Positions 7,598 to 16,364 of a DNA stretch of 64,000 nucleotides are shown here, piece after piece; the first letter of the stretch is position 1; every line of letters begins with the position of its first letter. This DNA is from an uncultured Treponema sp. (GTDB lineage: Bacteria > Spirochaetota > Spirochaetia > Treponematales > Treponemataceae), in NCBI GenBank assembly GCA_946186185.1, contig CAMHMJ010000009.1, forward strand, positions 1 to 64,000. Direction: 5' to 3'. The translations under genes were made by a program, and so were the position numbers. The notes below the pieces were generated by a model. The model was not told the DNA's origin and searched no databases. It saw nothing but the letters and a program-made list of their open reading frames with translations.

Positions 7598-8860
7598 ATG
7601 GCACAGCGACGAGTTGTAATTACTGGCCTTGGGGCAGTAAGCCCTGTTGGAAACAATATAAAAGCTTCCTGGGAAAACATTAAAGCAGGAAACAGCGGTG
7701 TTGATAAAATAACTCTTTTTGACGCATCAGATTATCCGGTTCAGATTGCGGCAGAAGTAAAGGATTTTGACCTTTCAGTTTATGGCGTTGACAAAAAGAT
7801 GATGAGAAAGATGAACCGCCAGACAAAATTCCTTCTGGGTGCAAGCATTGAAGCGGTAACAGATGCCGGCTATACAAAAGAAAATATTGCAAAAGAAAAT
7901 ATCGGAATTGTAGACGGTGTAGGCGTTGGCTTAAACGAAGCAGTTGAAGCCGGCTACAAAAAATACTACGACCCGGCTGCAGGCGTAAACAGACTTCCGC
8001 CTCTGACTGCTCCACTGGCTTTGAACAGCGAAGCAGCTGCAAACGTAAGCATGTACTTTGGAATTACAGGTCCAAGCTGGACACTTTCCACCGCCTGCGC
8101 TTCCGGAACAGACGCCCTGGGTCTTGCACTGGACATGATTCGCTCTGGAAGAATCGACATGGCATTGGCAGGCGGTTCGGATGCGAACATAACCGGCTTT
8201 AACATCGGCTGCTATCAGGTTTTGCAGGCACTTACTTCAAGCTATAATGACAACCCGAAAGCTGCAAGCCGTCCTTTTGACAAAAACAGAAGCGGCTTTG
8301 TAATGGGCGAAGGTGCAGCCATTCTTGTTCTTGAAGAACTGGAACACGCAAAAGCCCGGGGAGCAAAAATCTATGCGGAAGTTGCAGGATTTGGCTCTAC
8401 AAGCGACGCTTACCACGTTACCGCACCAAGGGAAGACGGTTCAGGCGGTGCTGCCGCTCTCCAGCTTGCCCTCAAAGATGCTGGTCTTAAGCCGGAGGAC
8501 ATCCAGTACTACAATGCCCACGGAACCAGCACCTCTGCAAATGACACAGCAGAAACAAAAATGATAAAGAGCGTATTCGGCAACTACGCCTATAAGCTCC
8601 ACGTTTCTTCAACAAAGAGCGAAACCGGCCACATGATCGGTGCCGCAGGAGCAATGGAAGCCGTTGTCTGCGTAAAGGCAATCGAAGAAGGCTTTGTTCC
8701 GCCGACAGCAAACCTTGATGAGCCGGACTTAGACCACGGCTGCGATTTGGACTACACTCCAAAAACCGGTGTAAAAGCCGAAATCAAGGCAACCGCAAGC
8801 TGTTCACTGGGATTCGGCGGCCACAATGGTTGTATTATCATAAAGAAGTTTGAGGATTAA
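7598..8860 (+). CDS. fabF: Beta-ketoacyl-ACP synthase II
   Basis: Condensing enzyme of type II fatty acid synthesis; it extends acyl-ACP with malonyl-ACP. The 420 residues cover the full family length. The catalytic triad is visible: Cys167 in STACASGTDALG, His308 in NAHGTSTSANDT and His345 in SETGHMIGAAGA. The start has GAGGTG just upstream. It is followed by fabV on the same strand after about 180 bp holding a GC-rich palindrome, so the two fatty-acid genes may be co-transcribed. The triad spacing fits FabF or FabB; length and start (RRVVITGLGAVSPVG) favour FabF. Confidence 0.96.
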   Translation: MAQRRVVITGLGAVSPVGNNIKASWENIKAGNSGVDKITLFDASDYPVQIAAEVKDFDLSVYGVDKKMMRKMNRQTKFLLGASIEAVTDAGYTKENIAKENIGIVDGVGVGLNEAVEAGYKKYYDPAAGVNRLPPLTAPLALNSEAAANVSMYFGITGPSWTLSTACASGTDALGLALDMIRSGRIDMALAGGSDANITGFNIGCYQVLQALTSSYNDNPKAASRPFDKNRSGFVMGEGAAILVLEELEHAKARGAKIYAEVAGFGSTSDAYHVTAPREDGSGGAAALQLALKDAGLKPEDIQYYNAHGTSTSANDTAETKMIKSVFGNYAYKLHVSSTKSETGHMIGAAGAMEAVVCVKAIEEGFVPPTANLDEPDLDHGCDLDYTPKTGVKAEIKATASCSLGFGGHNGCIIIKKFED

Positions 8861-8869
8861 AAACCCGGG

Positions 8870-8980
8870 GTTTTAGGGGCAAGGGCAACTTGTTGACCGG
8901 CCCCTAGGCGAAGGGGGAGGCGAAAACCTCCGGTTTGAGCCGTGGGGGAAGGCTTTCCCCTCCTAAAATATAAAAGAATT
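8870..8980. repeat. GC-rich palindromic intergenic element (family 2, copy F1)
   Basis: The fabF-fabV gap holds outer arms TTTTAGG.GG/CCCCTCCTAAAA and inner hairpins GGAGG-CGAAAA-CCTCC and GGGGAAGGCTTTCCCC. The general form resembles the elements at 10328-10455 and 20598-20726, but it is more diverged from them than they are from each other. Confidence 0.55.
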
Positions 8981-9000
8981 TAACTTATATAAATGCCGAG

Positions 9001-9020
9001 CCTGCTCAAGAAAAAGCAGG
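9001..9020 (+). promoter_or_regulatory. Hairpin in the fabV leader
   Basis: CCTGCT and AGCAGG, eight nt apart, end 10 nt before the AGGAG ribosome-binding site of fabV. There is no T-tract, so it is a leader hairpin and not a terminator. Confidence 0.4.
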
Positions 9021-9038
9021 TTCAAACAGGAGAAAAAA

Positions 9039-10298
9039 ATGGCAGTAATTAAACCTATGGTAAGAAGCAGTATGTGTATCAACTCACACCCGGTTGGATG
9101 TGCAAAGGACACAGAACGTCAGATTGCATACGTTAAGGCTCAGAAAGCTAAACGCGGTATCAAAACTTTGAAGGAAGGCGGAAAAGGCCCTGACCTGGTT
9201 TTGGTTTTGGGTTGTTCAACAGGTTACGGACTTGCAAGCCGCATTTCCGCAGCATTTGAATACGGAGCTGACACAATCGGTGTTTCATTTGAAAAGGCTG
9301 CAAGCCAGACAAAGGGCGGAACTCCAGGCTGGTACAACAACGCCGCTTTCGACAGAGCTGCCGCAAAAGACGGACTTTTCGCAAAAACCTTCAGCGCAGA
9401 CGCTTATTCAAACGAAACCAGGGCCATGATTATCGACGAAATCAAAAAGACCGGAAAAAAAGTTGACCTGGTTGTTTACTCACTTGCAAGCCCTGTAAGA
9501 AGCGACCCTGTAAAGGTTGACCCTAACAGCGCAGAGGGAGCACACATTCTCTACAAATCAGTAATTAAACCGATTGGAAAAACATATTCTGGTCAGGCCA
9601 TCGACATCATGACAAAGACTCTCAAAGAGTCCAGCGCCGAGCCTGCAACTGAAGAAGAAATCGCAAACACTGTAAAAGTTATGGGTGGCGAAGACTGGCA
9701 GCTCTGGATGGACGCATTGAGCGAAGCCGGAGTTTTGAACACAGGTTGCCGCACTGTAGCATATTCTTACATCGGGCCAAAATTGAGCCACGCTATCTAC
9801 CGCGACGGAACCATCGGTCAGGCAAAAAAAGACTTGGAAGCAACTGCTCACCGCTTAAACGACCAGCTTAAAGCTTCAGTAGGAGGAGCTGCTTACGTTT
9901 CTGTAAACAAGGGTCTTGTAACCCGCTCAAGTGCAGTTATCCCGATTATCTCCCTCTACCTTTCAGTTTTGTTCAAGGTAATGAAGGAAAAGGGAACTCA
10001 CGAAGGCTGTATCGAACAGATGGAGCGCCTTTTTGCAGAACGCCTCTATACCGGCGAAAACAACAGCGCTGGTAACGTTCCGGTTGATTCAGAAAACCGC
10101 ATCCGCGTGGACGACTGGGAAATGGCTGACGACGTTCAGGCAGAAGTTGCAAAGCTTATGGACGGCGTAACTCAGGAAAACCTTGCTGAACGCTGCGACC
10201 TTGAAGGCTACAAGCACGACTTCTTGAACATCAACGGCTTTGACGTTCCTGGCGTTGACTATGAAAAAGACATCACGGATATGTCCAGCCTTGACTAA
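9039..10298 (+). CDS. fabV: Trans-2-enoyl-CoA (ACP) reductase, FabV/TER type
   Basis: NADH-dependent reduction of trans-2-enoyl thioesters, the last step of a fatty-acid elongation cycle or of butyryl-CoA formation. The 419 residues closely follow the well-studied Treponema denticola TER: MVRSSMCINSHPVGC at the N-terminus, nucleotide-binding LGCSTGYGLASR, and the YSLASPVRSDP stretch. The family's catalytic Y-x8-K is present as Tyr254-Lys263 (AIYRDGTIGQAK), and GLVTRSSAVIP follows. It is slightly longer than the roughly 400-residue norm because of small insertions. AGGAG lies 7 nt upstream. Its position behind fabF suggests it serves as the enoyl-ACP reductase of fatty acid synthesis; a fermentative role is also possible. 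Confidence 0.95.
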   Translation: MAVIKPMVRSSMCINSHPVGCAKDTERQIAYVKAQKAKRGIKTLKEGGKGPDLVLVLGCSTGYGLASRISAAFEYGADTIGVSFEKAASQTKGGTPGWYNNAAFDRAAAKDGLFAKTFSADAYSNETRAMIIDEIKKTGKKVDLVVYSLASPVRSDPVKVDPNSAEGAHILYKSVIKPIGKTYSGQAIDIMTKTLKESSAEPATEEEIANTVKVMGGEDWQLWMDALSEAGVLNTGCRTVAYSYIGPKLSHAIYRDGTIGQAKKDLEATAHRLNDQLKASVGGAAYVSVNKGLVTRSSAVIPIISLYLSVLFKVMKEKGTHEGCIEQMERLFAERLYTGENNSAGNVPVDSENRIRVDDWEMADDVQAEVAKLMDGVTQENLAERCDLEGYKHDFLNINGFDVPGVDYEKDITDMSSLD

Positions 10299-10327
10299 GG
10301 TGTAAATATCAAAAGTGGGGTAAGCAA

Positions 10328-10455
10328 ACACAAGGAGAATTAAGGAGGGCGGAGAGCCGCCCTACGGAAAAGCCTCCTCGCTTCGCTGCGGTGTCTTTTC
10401 CTACCCTACCCAGCGGGGGCGGAACTGTTCTACACTCTGCCCCCGCAACGCCCCC
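10328..10455. repeat. GC-rich palindromic intergenic element (family 2, copy F2)
   Basis: Outer arms AAGGAGGGCG and CGCCCCCTTTT, an inner hairpin GGGCGG-AGAG-CCGCCC, and a long stem GCGGGGGC/GCCCCCGC around GGAACTGTTCTACACTCT. It shares AACGCCCCCTTT, preceded by a GGGGG/CCCCC hairpin, with the copy at 20598-20726. Both copies end just before the start of an exported-protein gene. It could act as terminator or attenuator for fabV. Confidence 0.7.
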
Positions 10456-10466
10456 TTTTATCTTAA

Positions 10467-11435
10467 ATGAAACCGATTTTCCAAAAAAACAGATTTATAT
10501 TCTCCGGCGTCCTGCTGATTTTCCTTTCTTTTCTAGTTTTTTCCTGTAAGTCCATCCCGGATTCTGAGTTTTCAGGTGAAATTGCAACAGGGGAAGAAAG
10601 CTGGAAGTCAGTTCCCCTTTATCCGCCGGCGGGAAATATTATCTGGAAGGAAATCCGGCCCGGAATCAGGGAATTTTCCTATTCCGTAAGCCGGAAGACG
10701 CCGGAAAAAGACACTCATTCTAAAAACGGAAAGCTTAACTACCGGGTAATCGAACTTGATTTTGAAGCCCTTTCTGACGCCGGAGTTGAGCCGGAATTCT
10801 TTGTAAAAAAGCCTTCAGGAACAAAGTACTGGGATACTTCTGAAAGCGTAAAAAGCTTTGCAAAACATACCGGCTCATTCATTGCAACAAATACAAATCC
10901 TTTTCATATAAGACAGCATTACAATCCCTTAAGTCAGGGGCACATTCTGGGAATCTGTATTGAAAACGGAAAAATCTATTCAGAACCGGATAAAAACTAC
11001 TGCGGAATCGCCTTTTACAAAGAGGAAAATGCCGCCACAAATCAAAGCCTGTGGCGTGCTCAGATTTTTGACAGGCAGACTGAAATCTTAAAAAGTAATG
11101 ATGACGGGGATGCAAAGGCAGTTCCGGAATGCGCCTGCGGGGGCTTCTGGACGATTTTAGACAAAGGGGAAATCAGGGAATTCCACAAAATCTGGGATAC
11201 CCGAAACGCCGTTGCCACCAAAAATGACGGAAAAACGGTGCTCTTCCTTGCTGGAGAAGCCCTTACCTTTATGGAAACCGCAGAAATCTTTAAGGCTCTG
11301 GGGGCACAGAAAGCGATGCAGTTTGACGGCGGCAATTCCACCGCCCTTTATGCAGAGGGAAAACTTAAATTTTCCCCCTTCATTCATGTGAATGTCTTAG
11401 CCATTCTTGGCATAAAACTAACAGGTAAAAACTAA
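10467..11435 (+). CDS. Lipoprotein with phosphodiester glycosidase (NAGPA-like) domain
   Basis: 322 residues. The signal peptide ends in lipobox LVFSC (lipidated Cys27). The mature part resembles the NAGPA/phosphodiester alpha-N-acetylglucosaminidase family (PF09992): TNTNPFHIR near 147, a central GFWTILDKGEI-like strand, and the terminal QFDGGNSTALY motif (family DGGGSTT). These enzymes remove a sugar linked through a phosphodiester. In a spirochete envelope the target could be a wall or lipid glycan, which is inference. There is no clear Shine-Dalgarno before the ATG; it begins 12 nt after a GC-rich palindromic element. Confidence 0.8.
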   Translation: MKPIFQKNRFIFSGVLLIFLSFLVFSCKSIPDSEFSGEIATGEESWKSVPLYPPAGNIIWKEIRPGIREFSYSVSRKTPEKDTHSKNGKLNYRVIELDFEALSDAGVEPEFFVKKPSGTKYWDTSESVKSFAKHTGSFIATNTNPFHIRQHYNPLSQGHILGICIENGKIYSEPDKNYCGIAFYKEENAATNQSLWRAQIFDRQTEILKSNDDGDAKAVPECACGGFWTILDKGEIREFHKIWDTRNAVATKNDGKTVLFLAGEALTFMETAEIFKALGAQKAMQFDGGNSTALYAEGKLKFSPFIHVNVLAILGIKLTGKN

Positions 11436-11444
11436 GTCAAAACA

Positions 11445-11473
11445 TTGACGAAATGGGAGTATTGGACTAAAAT
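11445..11473 (+). promoter_or_regulatory. Promoter of the PilZ-type gene, leaderless arrangement
   Basis: TTGACG (11445-11450), exactly 17 bp, TAAAAT (11468-11473), then 8 nt to the ATG at 11482. The start codon has no ribosome-binding site. Confidence 0.65.
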
Positions 11474-11481
11474 ATCAAAAT

Positions 11482-12636
11482 ATGGGTGCGAACATAGCTA
11501 CTAACCAGCTAATCAACAAATACTACGATTTGTACAGGGACAATGAAGTTACCTTTTCTAAAGATATGCTCAAATCCCTCAGAATCGATCCTCGACAAAT
11601 CTATGTAAAATGCGCAGGTGACCAGTGGCCGTGTATCATTAACTCCACCTCTTTCCAGATGGCAAAAATCATCATCGGAACAGCAGGCGGAGCCTTTCAG
11701 AAAATCACCAAAAAAGATGCACCTCCGGTAAGTATCCGCTACTGCTTCATCGAAGAAGACGGAAACCCCCTCTACTTCTTTGTTGCTTCCCGTGTAACAA
11801 ATGTAACTCCATACATGAACTCTCAGGATCTTGCGGTTGTAACCCTTACTTTCACTCAGCGTCCGCCGGATGACCTTATTATGCGTCTAGGAACTCTTTT
11901 AGACGCAAACGCAAGTTTTATCAACCGAAAAGACGAACGAATCCTCATCAATGACAACACAAAGCGTGCTCTTGGAATCTACAAGAAAGAGTCGATTATC
12001 TATATTCAGAATGTTCCACGCCGCTGTATTCTCTGGGATATTTCCTTTTCCGGAACAAAAATCATCATCATGGGACTTCCAAACTTCCTTAAAGGAAAGG
12101 AATGCGTAATCCGCTTCATGTTTGAAGAACCCGGCGAAATCATCGATGTAAAGGGAACTATCATTCAGGCAGACCCGGTTGAAGGCAGACGGGACCTTGT
12201 AACCGCAGGAATTAAGTTCGACGAGAACCTGGTTCCGCTTTCTTACAAAGTCCGAATCAACGAATATTTTTCTTCCAATAAAAAAATGCTTCTTAGTGCT
12301 TCCGGAAAATTCCAGGACAACCAGGCAGCAGATCCAACTCAGATTGTTGTGCAGGCAAAAAAAGCACAGGAAATGCAGGCTAAAGAAGATGCTAAAAACG
12401 GCGTAATTCAGGCAAGCGTTTCTAAAGACGGAACGATTGTTGCTCCAGGTACTGGAACTGCTGCTAACGGAACCGCCGCAGGTGCCGGAACCGGTACTGC
12501 TTCGGCCGCTGCCGGAAATGCAGGTGCAGGTGTCGCACAGAGTGCAGGAAGCGCAAAACCGGAAGCCGTTACAGTTTCTGCAGCCGCAAAAGCTCCTGCC
12601 TCAGGCGCTAATGTTCCGTCAGGTTCTCAGAAATAA
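11482..12636 (+). CDS. PilZ-domain-like protein with Ala/Gly-rich tail
   Basis: 384 residues without a signal peptide. A folded N-terminal region (about 1-130) of the kind seen in spirochete PilZ proteins is followed by a PilZ-like beta barrel (about 150-265). That barrel contains VPRRCILWDISFSGTKI, whose DISFSG matches the D/NxSxxG half of the c-di-GMP motif. The RxxxR half is not convincing, so nucleotide binding is uncertain. Residues about 310-384 are low-complexity Ala/Gly/Thr. The promoter suggests a leaderless mRNA, and a TPR gene follows 21 nt downstream, so the pair is probably one operon, plausibly in c-di-GMP-dependent motility or adaptation (inference). Confidence 0.7.
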   Translation: MGANIATNQLINKYYDLYRDNEVTFSKDMLKSLRIDPRQIYVKCAGDQWPCIINSTSFQMAKIIIGTAGGAFQKITKKDAPPVSIRYCFIEEDGNPLYFFVASRVTNVTPYMNSQDLAVVTLTFTQRPPDDLIMRLGTLLDANASFINRKDERILINDNTKRALGIYKKESIIYIQNVPRRCILWDISFSGTKIIIMGLPNFLKGKECVIRFMFEEPGEIIDVKGTIIQADPVEGRRDLVTAGIKFDENLVPLSYKVRINEYFSSNKKMLLSASGKFQDNQAADPTQIVVQAKKAQEMQAKEDAKNGVIQASVSKDGTIVAPGTGTAANGTAAGAGTGTASAAAGNAGAGVAQSAGSAKPEAVTVSAAAKAPASGANVPSGSQK

Positions 12637-12657
12637 ATAACAGAACAGGAAAATACT

Positions 12658-13815
12658 ATGAATCCTAAAAACCCTCTTGAATCGGTATATTTTGTTACAT
12701 TACCGGAAAATTTCACACTTTCAGAAAAAGCACTTCAGCTGGATAAAACCATTCCCCTTCCGGTTCAGAAAAAAGATAATGCACCGGACGCTCCGGGAAG
12801 CTTTAACATGGAAGAACTTTCTGCCGAACAGGTTCTTGCAGGAATCCTTACGGTTCTTGCCTACGACAGAAAAAATGAACACCTGGATTATTACCGCTCA
12901 ATCTTAAAGCAGGCCCGCCCGAACATCGAAAAAGAACTTACAGAAGCAGCTGTAATAAAAGCAAAAAACGAAGACTGGGATATGGCGGAAGAACTCTTCC
13001 TTACCCTCCGGGGAATCGACCCGGAAAATGCCGGTACAAAATTGAATACTGCAGTTTTCCTTGACCAGCGGGCAGAAAGCTACCGCCAGAGCGGTCTTTA
13101 CGAAGACGCAGATGCCTACGACAACGACGCCCAGGAGTACTACCGGGAAGCAATGGAAGCAGAACCTGCAATTCCGGACGCTTTCTTTAATGCAGGCTTT
13201 TTCTACCTTAAACAGCACAACTTCTTTGACGCAAAAGACTGCTTTGAAACCTACCTTGCCCTCACTTGTGACACCAACGACGAAGAGCTGGGTGAAAACG
13301 GCATCTACAAACGGGAACGGGCTCAGGAAATCATCAACAATATTTCCAACGACAACATGGATGACGAACGTTTCAAAAACGCCTACAAGCTCATCTCCTC
13401 AGGACAGGAAGAAAAAGGACTGGACGAAATCCGGGAGTTCCTTTCAAAAAATCAGAAGGTCTGGAACGCCTGGTTCATGCTGGGCTGGGGAATGCGCCGC
13501 CTTGAAAAATGGGAACAGGCTGAACAGGCATTTATGCAGGCAATTTCCTGCGGCGGAGATGCAAACTCAGACTGCTACAATGAACTTGCAATCTGCCAGA
13601 TGGAACTGAAAAAGCTTCCGGAAGCAAAAAAGAGCCTTATAAAGGCCCTCTCAATTTCTCCGGAAGATACAAAAATTATTTCTAATCTGGGATATTTAAG
13701 TCTTAAAGAAGGAAACCGCAGCGAGGCTCAGAAGTACTTTTCTGCCGTGCTGGTTTATCTTCCAAACGATAAAATTGCTTTAAGCGAGCTGGCAAAACTG
13801 GAGCAGGGAATTTAA
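12658..13815 (+). CDS. TPR-repeat protein
   Basis: 385 residues, soluble, no signal peptide. Tetratricopeptide repeats are recognisable from about residue 110 to the end: paired helices with the W/L-G-Y-A-F pattern such as WFMLGWGMRRLEKWEQAEQAFMQAIS, CYNELAICQMELKKLPEAKKSL and ISNLGYLSLKEGNRSEAQKYFSAVL. The N-terminal 100 residues show no domain I know. AGGA lies before the ATG. It is in one operon with the PilZ-type gene, so it may be a partner or scaffold for that protein. A diverged palindromic element follows it. Confidence 0.85.
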   Translation: MNPKNPLESVYFVTLPENFTLSEKALQLDKTIPLPVQKKDNAPDAPGSFNMEELSAEQVLAGILTVLAYDRKNEHLDYYRSILKQARPNIEKELTEAAVIKAKNEDWDMAEELFLTLRGIDPENAGTKLNTAVFLDQRAESYRQSGLYEDADAYDNDAQEYYREAMEAEPAIPDAFFNAGFFYLKQHNFFDAKDCFETYLALTCDTNDEELGENGIYKRERAQEIINNISNDNMDDERFKNAYKLISSGQEEKGLDEIREFLSKNQKVWNAWFMLGWGMRRLEKWEQAEQAFMQAISCGGDANSDCYNELAICQMELKKLPEAKKSLIKALSISPEDTKIISNLGYLSLKEGNRSEAQKYFSAVLVYLPNDKIALSELAKLEQGI

Positions 13816-13829
13816 TCAAATTATATCCC

Positions 13830-14035
13830 TTAATCTCAAGTTAATACAATTGCATTAAAATTGACTGCCGGTCACAGTCTTGAGGGGGTCAAAACCGTGC
13901 GCTAGCGCACTATGCGCTGTTTGTGGCATAGGAACTATTAAATGTCGCTACGCGCCATCCACAAACAGAGCATTTTTGCCCCTCAATTCGTTCCCTCCCG
14001 TCAATTTTAATTAATTCTTCTAAAACTCGAAATTA
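13830..14035. repeat. Palindromic structured element, copy B (diverged)
   Basis: Same layout and orientation as copies C and D but with many substitutions, most of which keep pairing. The second stem is TTAAAATTGAC/GTCAATTTTAA where the others have CAAAATTGGC/GCCAATTTTG. The third is TTGAGGGG/CCCCTCAA in place of TGCGGG/CCCGCA. The inner palindrome is GTGCGCTAGCGCAC, and the tip stem has ATGC/GCAT where the others have AAAC/GTTT. It ends with AAACTCGAAATTAA and sits between the TPR gene and the convergent DUF192 gene. Confidence 0.85.
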
Positions 14036-14052
14036 AGGCTGTATAATTTTAT

Positions 14053-14084
14053 ATTCAAAATAGCTCTCAGGGATTCCGTCCCTC
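14053..14084. repeat. Remnant of the palindromic element next to the DUF192 stop
   Basis: TTCAAAATAGCTCTCAGGGATTCCGTCCCTC resembles the TTCAAAATTGGCTCTCAG half-copy at 21953 and carries a GGGA/TCCC mini-hairpin ending at the stop codon of the minus-strand gene. Confidence 0.35.
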
Positions 14085-14558
14085 TTAAAAATCCAGCTCA
14101 AGGTAGTCGCCTTTTTCTATTCCTACCTTTGAAAACCAGCCCTGGGGAACTTCCAGGGCGTAGCGCACATAGCCCGTGCTGACAGTATTGGAAAGGCTGT
14201 AGGGCGTCATATCAAAGATATCCCGGATTTTTCCCTCTTTTGTAATAAAGGCAATGGAAAGAGGTGTCGGTGTATTTTTCATCCAGAACCTCAGAATCTG
14301 GTCATTTTCAAAAACAAAAAGCATGCCTGTACCTTCCGGAATGTGCTTTCGGAACATGAAGCCCTTATCCCTTTCGTATGCTTTTCTGGCGATTTCAGCC
14401 TTTACCCGGACAACAGAAGCTTCCTGAACAGTGCCGGCTCCGGAATTGCCAGCCTCTTCCGCCTTTTTAAGGGTCAGAGTCTTTTTTTCAAGAGAAGAAC
14501 AGGAAACAAGATTGAAAAGGAAAAGTACAGCAAAAAAGTAAATTGAATATTTTTTCAT
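14085..14558 (-). CDS. DUF192-family lipoprotein
   Basis: 157 residues. Signal peptide with lipobox NLVSC (Cys20), a short Ser/Lys linker, then a complete DUF192 domain (about 48-157). Typical features are the KAYERDKGFMFRKHIPEGTGMLFVF region, FWMKNTPTPLSIAFI, and YALEVPQGWFSKVGIEKGD. The function of the family is unsettled; it is usually exported and small. The start at 14558 was taken because it gives the signal peptide directly. It begins 4 nt after the stop of the upstream gene and uses GAGGGGC inside that gene as ribosome-binding site, so translation is coupled. Confidence 0.85.
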   Translation of the reverse strand: MKKYSIYFFAVLFLFNLVSCSSLEKKTLTLKKAEEAGNSGAGTVQEASVVRVKAEIARKAYERDKGFMFRKHIPEGTGMLFVFENDQILRFWMKNTPTPLSIAFITKEGKIRDIFDMTPYSLSNTVSTGYVRYALEVPQGWFSKVGIEKGDYLELDF

Positions 14559-14562
14559 AAAA

Positions 14563-15144
14563 TTAAAGCCCCTCAAGGAACATATCCCGGGTAATTTCGC
14601 GGCCGCTTGGTCCCACATTTTTCTTATTCATAAGTGACTCAAATGTTTTTTTGTCCACATATTTGAGGGTAAGGGGCTTTTCAAGACTCATGGTGTAGTC
14701 CCCGTCATCCCAGACAGACTTTTCCGGGGAAACGGAAACCGGATTTCCGTATTTTTTACAGAGCGTGTCAAAAATGCTGAAATGATCCATGCGCTCCCGG
14801 TTTACATTTATGGTGATGATATAAAGGTGGTCGTTGTAAAACTGAAACCAGCAGCGGTCCAGAAAGGAATATTCGTGTCCACCCAGGGCATCGGTTTCAA
14901 TAAGAACCCGGTTTTCTCCAGGAAGAAGGCTTACGTCCCTGTCTCCGTGATAACCGAACTCAGTATTTGAACGGAGAGCCTTTTTTGTCTGTTCAAGAGT
15001 CATTCCAAGCTCAACACCGCCGTATCCGTGGGGAACACCGTCATTAGACCGGTTTGAGCCGTTTTTTTCTTTTGAGAAAGCAGCCGAAGAAAAAAGAGTC
15101 AGAAAGATAAAAAGTAATGGGATTTTTCTTTTAAAATTTCTCAC
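14563..15144 (-). CDS. Exported protein of unknown function (GTG start)
   Basis: 193 residues with N-terminal signal/anchor (RNFKRKIPLLFIFLTLFSSAAFS). The mature domain starts with a GGVELGMTLEQTKKAL segment, a pattern seen in small periplasmic domains that begin 'G-x-x-x-G-M-T-xx-Q-V'. No function is known. The GTG at 15144 is preferred: AGAGGGG lies 5 nt before it and it leaves a 17-nt gap to the upstream gene, whereas the longer reading would overlap that gene by about 60 nt. The protein at 53969 has a comparable opening (GLVWGRTENQVKEWI), so the two may be distant relatives. Confidence 0.7.
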   Translation of the reverse strand: MRNFKRKIPLLFIFLTLFSSAAFSKEKNGSNRSNDGVPHGYGGVELGMTLEQTKKALRSNTEFGYHGDRDVSLLPGENRVLIETDALGGHEYSFLDRCWFQFYNDHLYIITINVNRERMDHFSIFDTLCKKYGNPVSVSPEKSVWDDGDYTMSLEKPLTLKYVDKKTFESLMNKKNVGPSGREITRDMFLEGL

Positions 15145-15161
15145 AGAACCCCTCTCTTCCC

Positions 15162-16343
15162 TTATTTTTCGCCGGCTTCGATTTTTTTGAACAGCGCAGA
15201 AAGGCGAATCACTTCCTGACAATCCGGAACAAAAATCTTTCCGTCTATCAATTTAATTGCTTTTTCAGTTTCAAGCTTTATAAGTCCCTGCATCTGCTCG
15301 TTCTGAGGAATTGCACACATGGTCAAAAGCTCCTGAGGAGTCAGGGAAGTCTGATAAGAGCCCCGGAAACGCTTTTCCTTTTCAAGCTGAAGGGCAAGCA
15401 TATCCATAGCCTTATGAAGAGGATCCTTAAGGCAGGTATTTGAAAGCTGACGGTACATTGACCACAGGCGCTCTGCAAGCATTGTTGTAAGGCGTGCAAT
15501 AACCTGAGGCTGAGTTCCTACCATGTGATCAAAGTTTTCACGGTTGATAACCAGAAGACGGCAGGCCTCGTGGGCGATTGCATTTGCTGAACGGCCCTTA
15601 TTTTCAAGCAGAGCCATTTCACCGAACATATCACCCCGCTGCAAAACAGAAAGAATTACTTCGTTTCCGTTTACAACCTTTGTAATTTTTACGGAACCTT
15701 CCTGAATCACATACATTTCCTGGGCACTCTGATTTTCTGACATAATCATTGTGCCGGCAGGATAGTTCCGGTTCATTTCATGGGAAGGCTCATAATAAAC
15801 GGCTTTAGAAACCGACTTCAATGAAACAAAGCGCTTCTGTGCCATAGGAATATTTCTTCCATTCGGACATTCCTTCAGATAGCGGTAATAGGCGTAGCAC
15901 GCTATATCTGCACAGCCCGCTTTATCGTAATATTCAGCAACATTGTAAATCTGTTCCGCAGAAGTGGCAGAGGTGTCCTTAAGGGTAATCTGGGTAAACT
16001 GCTCATTCATCTCCCGCATTCGGTTTGAGAAAGTGCGGATAATCTTCATTGCTACCGGTACATTGGATGAAATCAAATCCGGATACTGATCCCGGGCAAC
16101 GGAAATCATGGTACAGTCTTCCATGGCAATTGCATTTTCAATCTGAGTATGGCCGGACATACAGGGAATTACGCCCACAAAGTCTCCCGGCTTTAAAATC
16201 TTTTTTGAATTTCTTCCCGGATCCAGAGAGTTTGAACAGGCGACCTTTCCGGTTTTTACAATGAAAAACCTGTCGTTGGTATCAACGCCGTCAACGAGTA
16301 CATATGAGCCTTTTTTAAATTCAACGATTGATAATGTAAACAC
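15162..16343 (-). CDS. Protein with two cyclic-nucleotide-binding domains, paralogue 1 (GTG start)
   Basis: 393 residues, soluble. The N-terminal cNMP-binding fold (about 1-120) has a degenerate phosphate cassette (GDFVGVIPCMSGHTQIENA, no arginine). A helical linker (about 125-190) follows, then a second cNMP domain (about 195-300) with a near-canonical cassette FGEMALLENKGRSANA whose Glu and Arg could hold the cyclic phosphate. The C-terminal 90 residues could form a winged helix but lack a clear recognition helix. It is adjacent to and clearly homologous with the next gene (tandem duplication). Start GTG with GGTGGAG upstream. It is probably a cyclic-nucleotide or small-ligand sensor. Confidence 0.82.
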   Translation of the reverse strand: MFTLSIVEFKKGSYVLVDGVDTNDRFFIVKTGKVACSNSLDPGRNSKKILKPGDFVGVIPCMSGHTQIENAIAMEDCTMISVARDQYPDLISSNVPVAMKIIRTFSNRMREMNEQFTQITLKDTSATSAEQIYNVAEYYDKAGCADIACYAYYRYLKECPNGRNIPMAQKRFVSLKSVSKAVYYEPSHEMNRNYPAGTMIMSENQSAQEMYVIQEGSVKITKVVNGNEVILSVLQRGDMFGEMALLENKGRSANAIAHEACRLLVINRENFDHMVGTQPQVIARLTTMLAERLWSMYRQLSNTCLKDPLHKAMDMLALQLEKEKRFRGSYQTSLTPQELLTMCAIPQNEQMQGLIKLETEKAIKLIDGKIFVPDCQEVIRLSALFKKIEAGEK

Positions 16344-16364
16344 TTAACTCCACCTTAGAGCAGC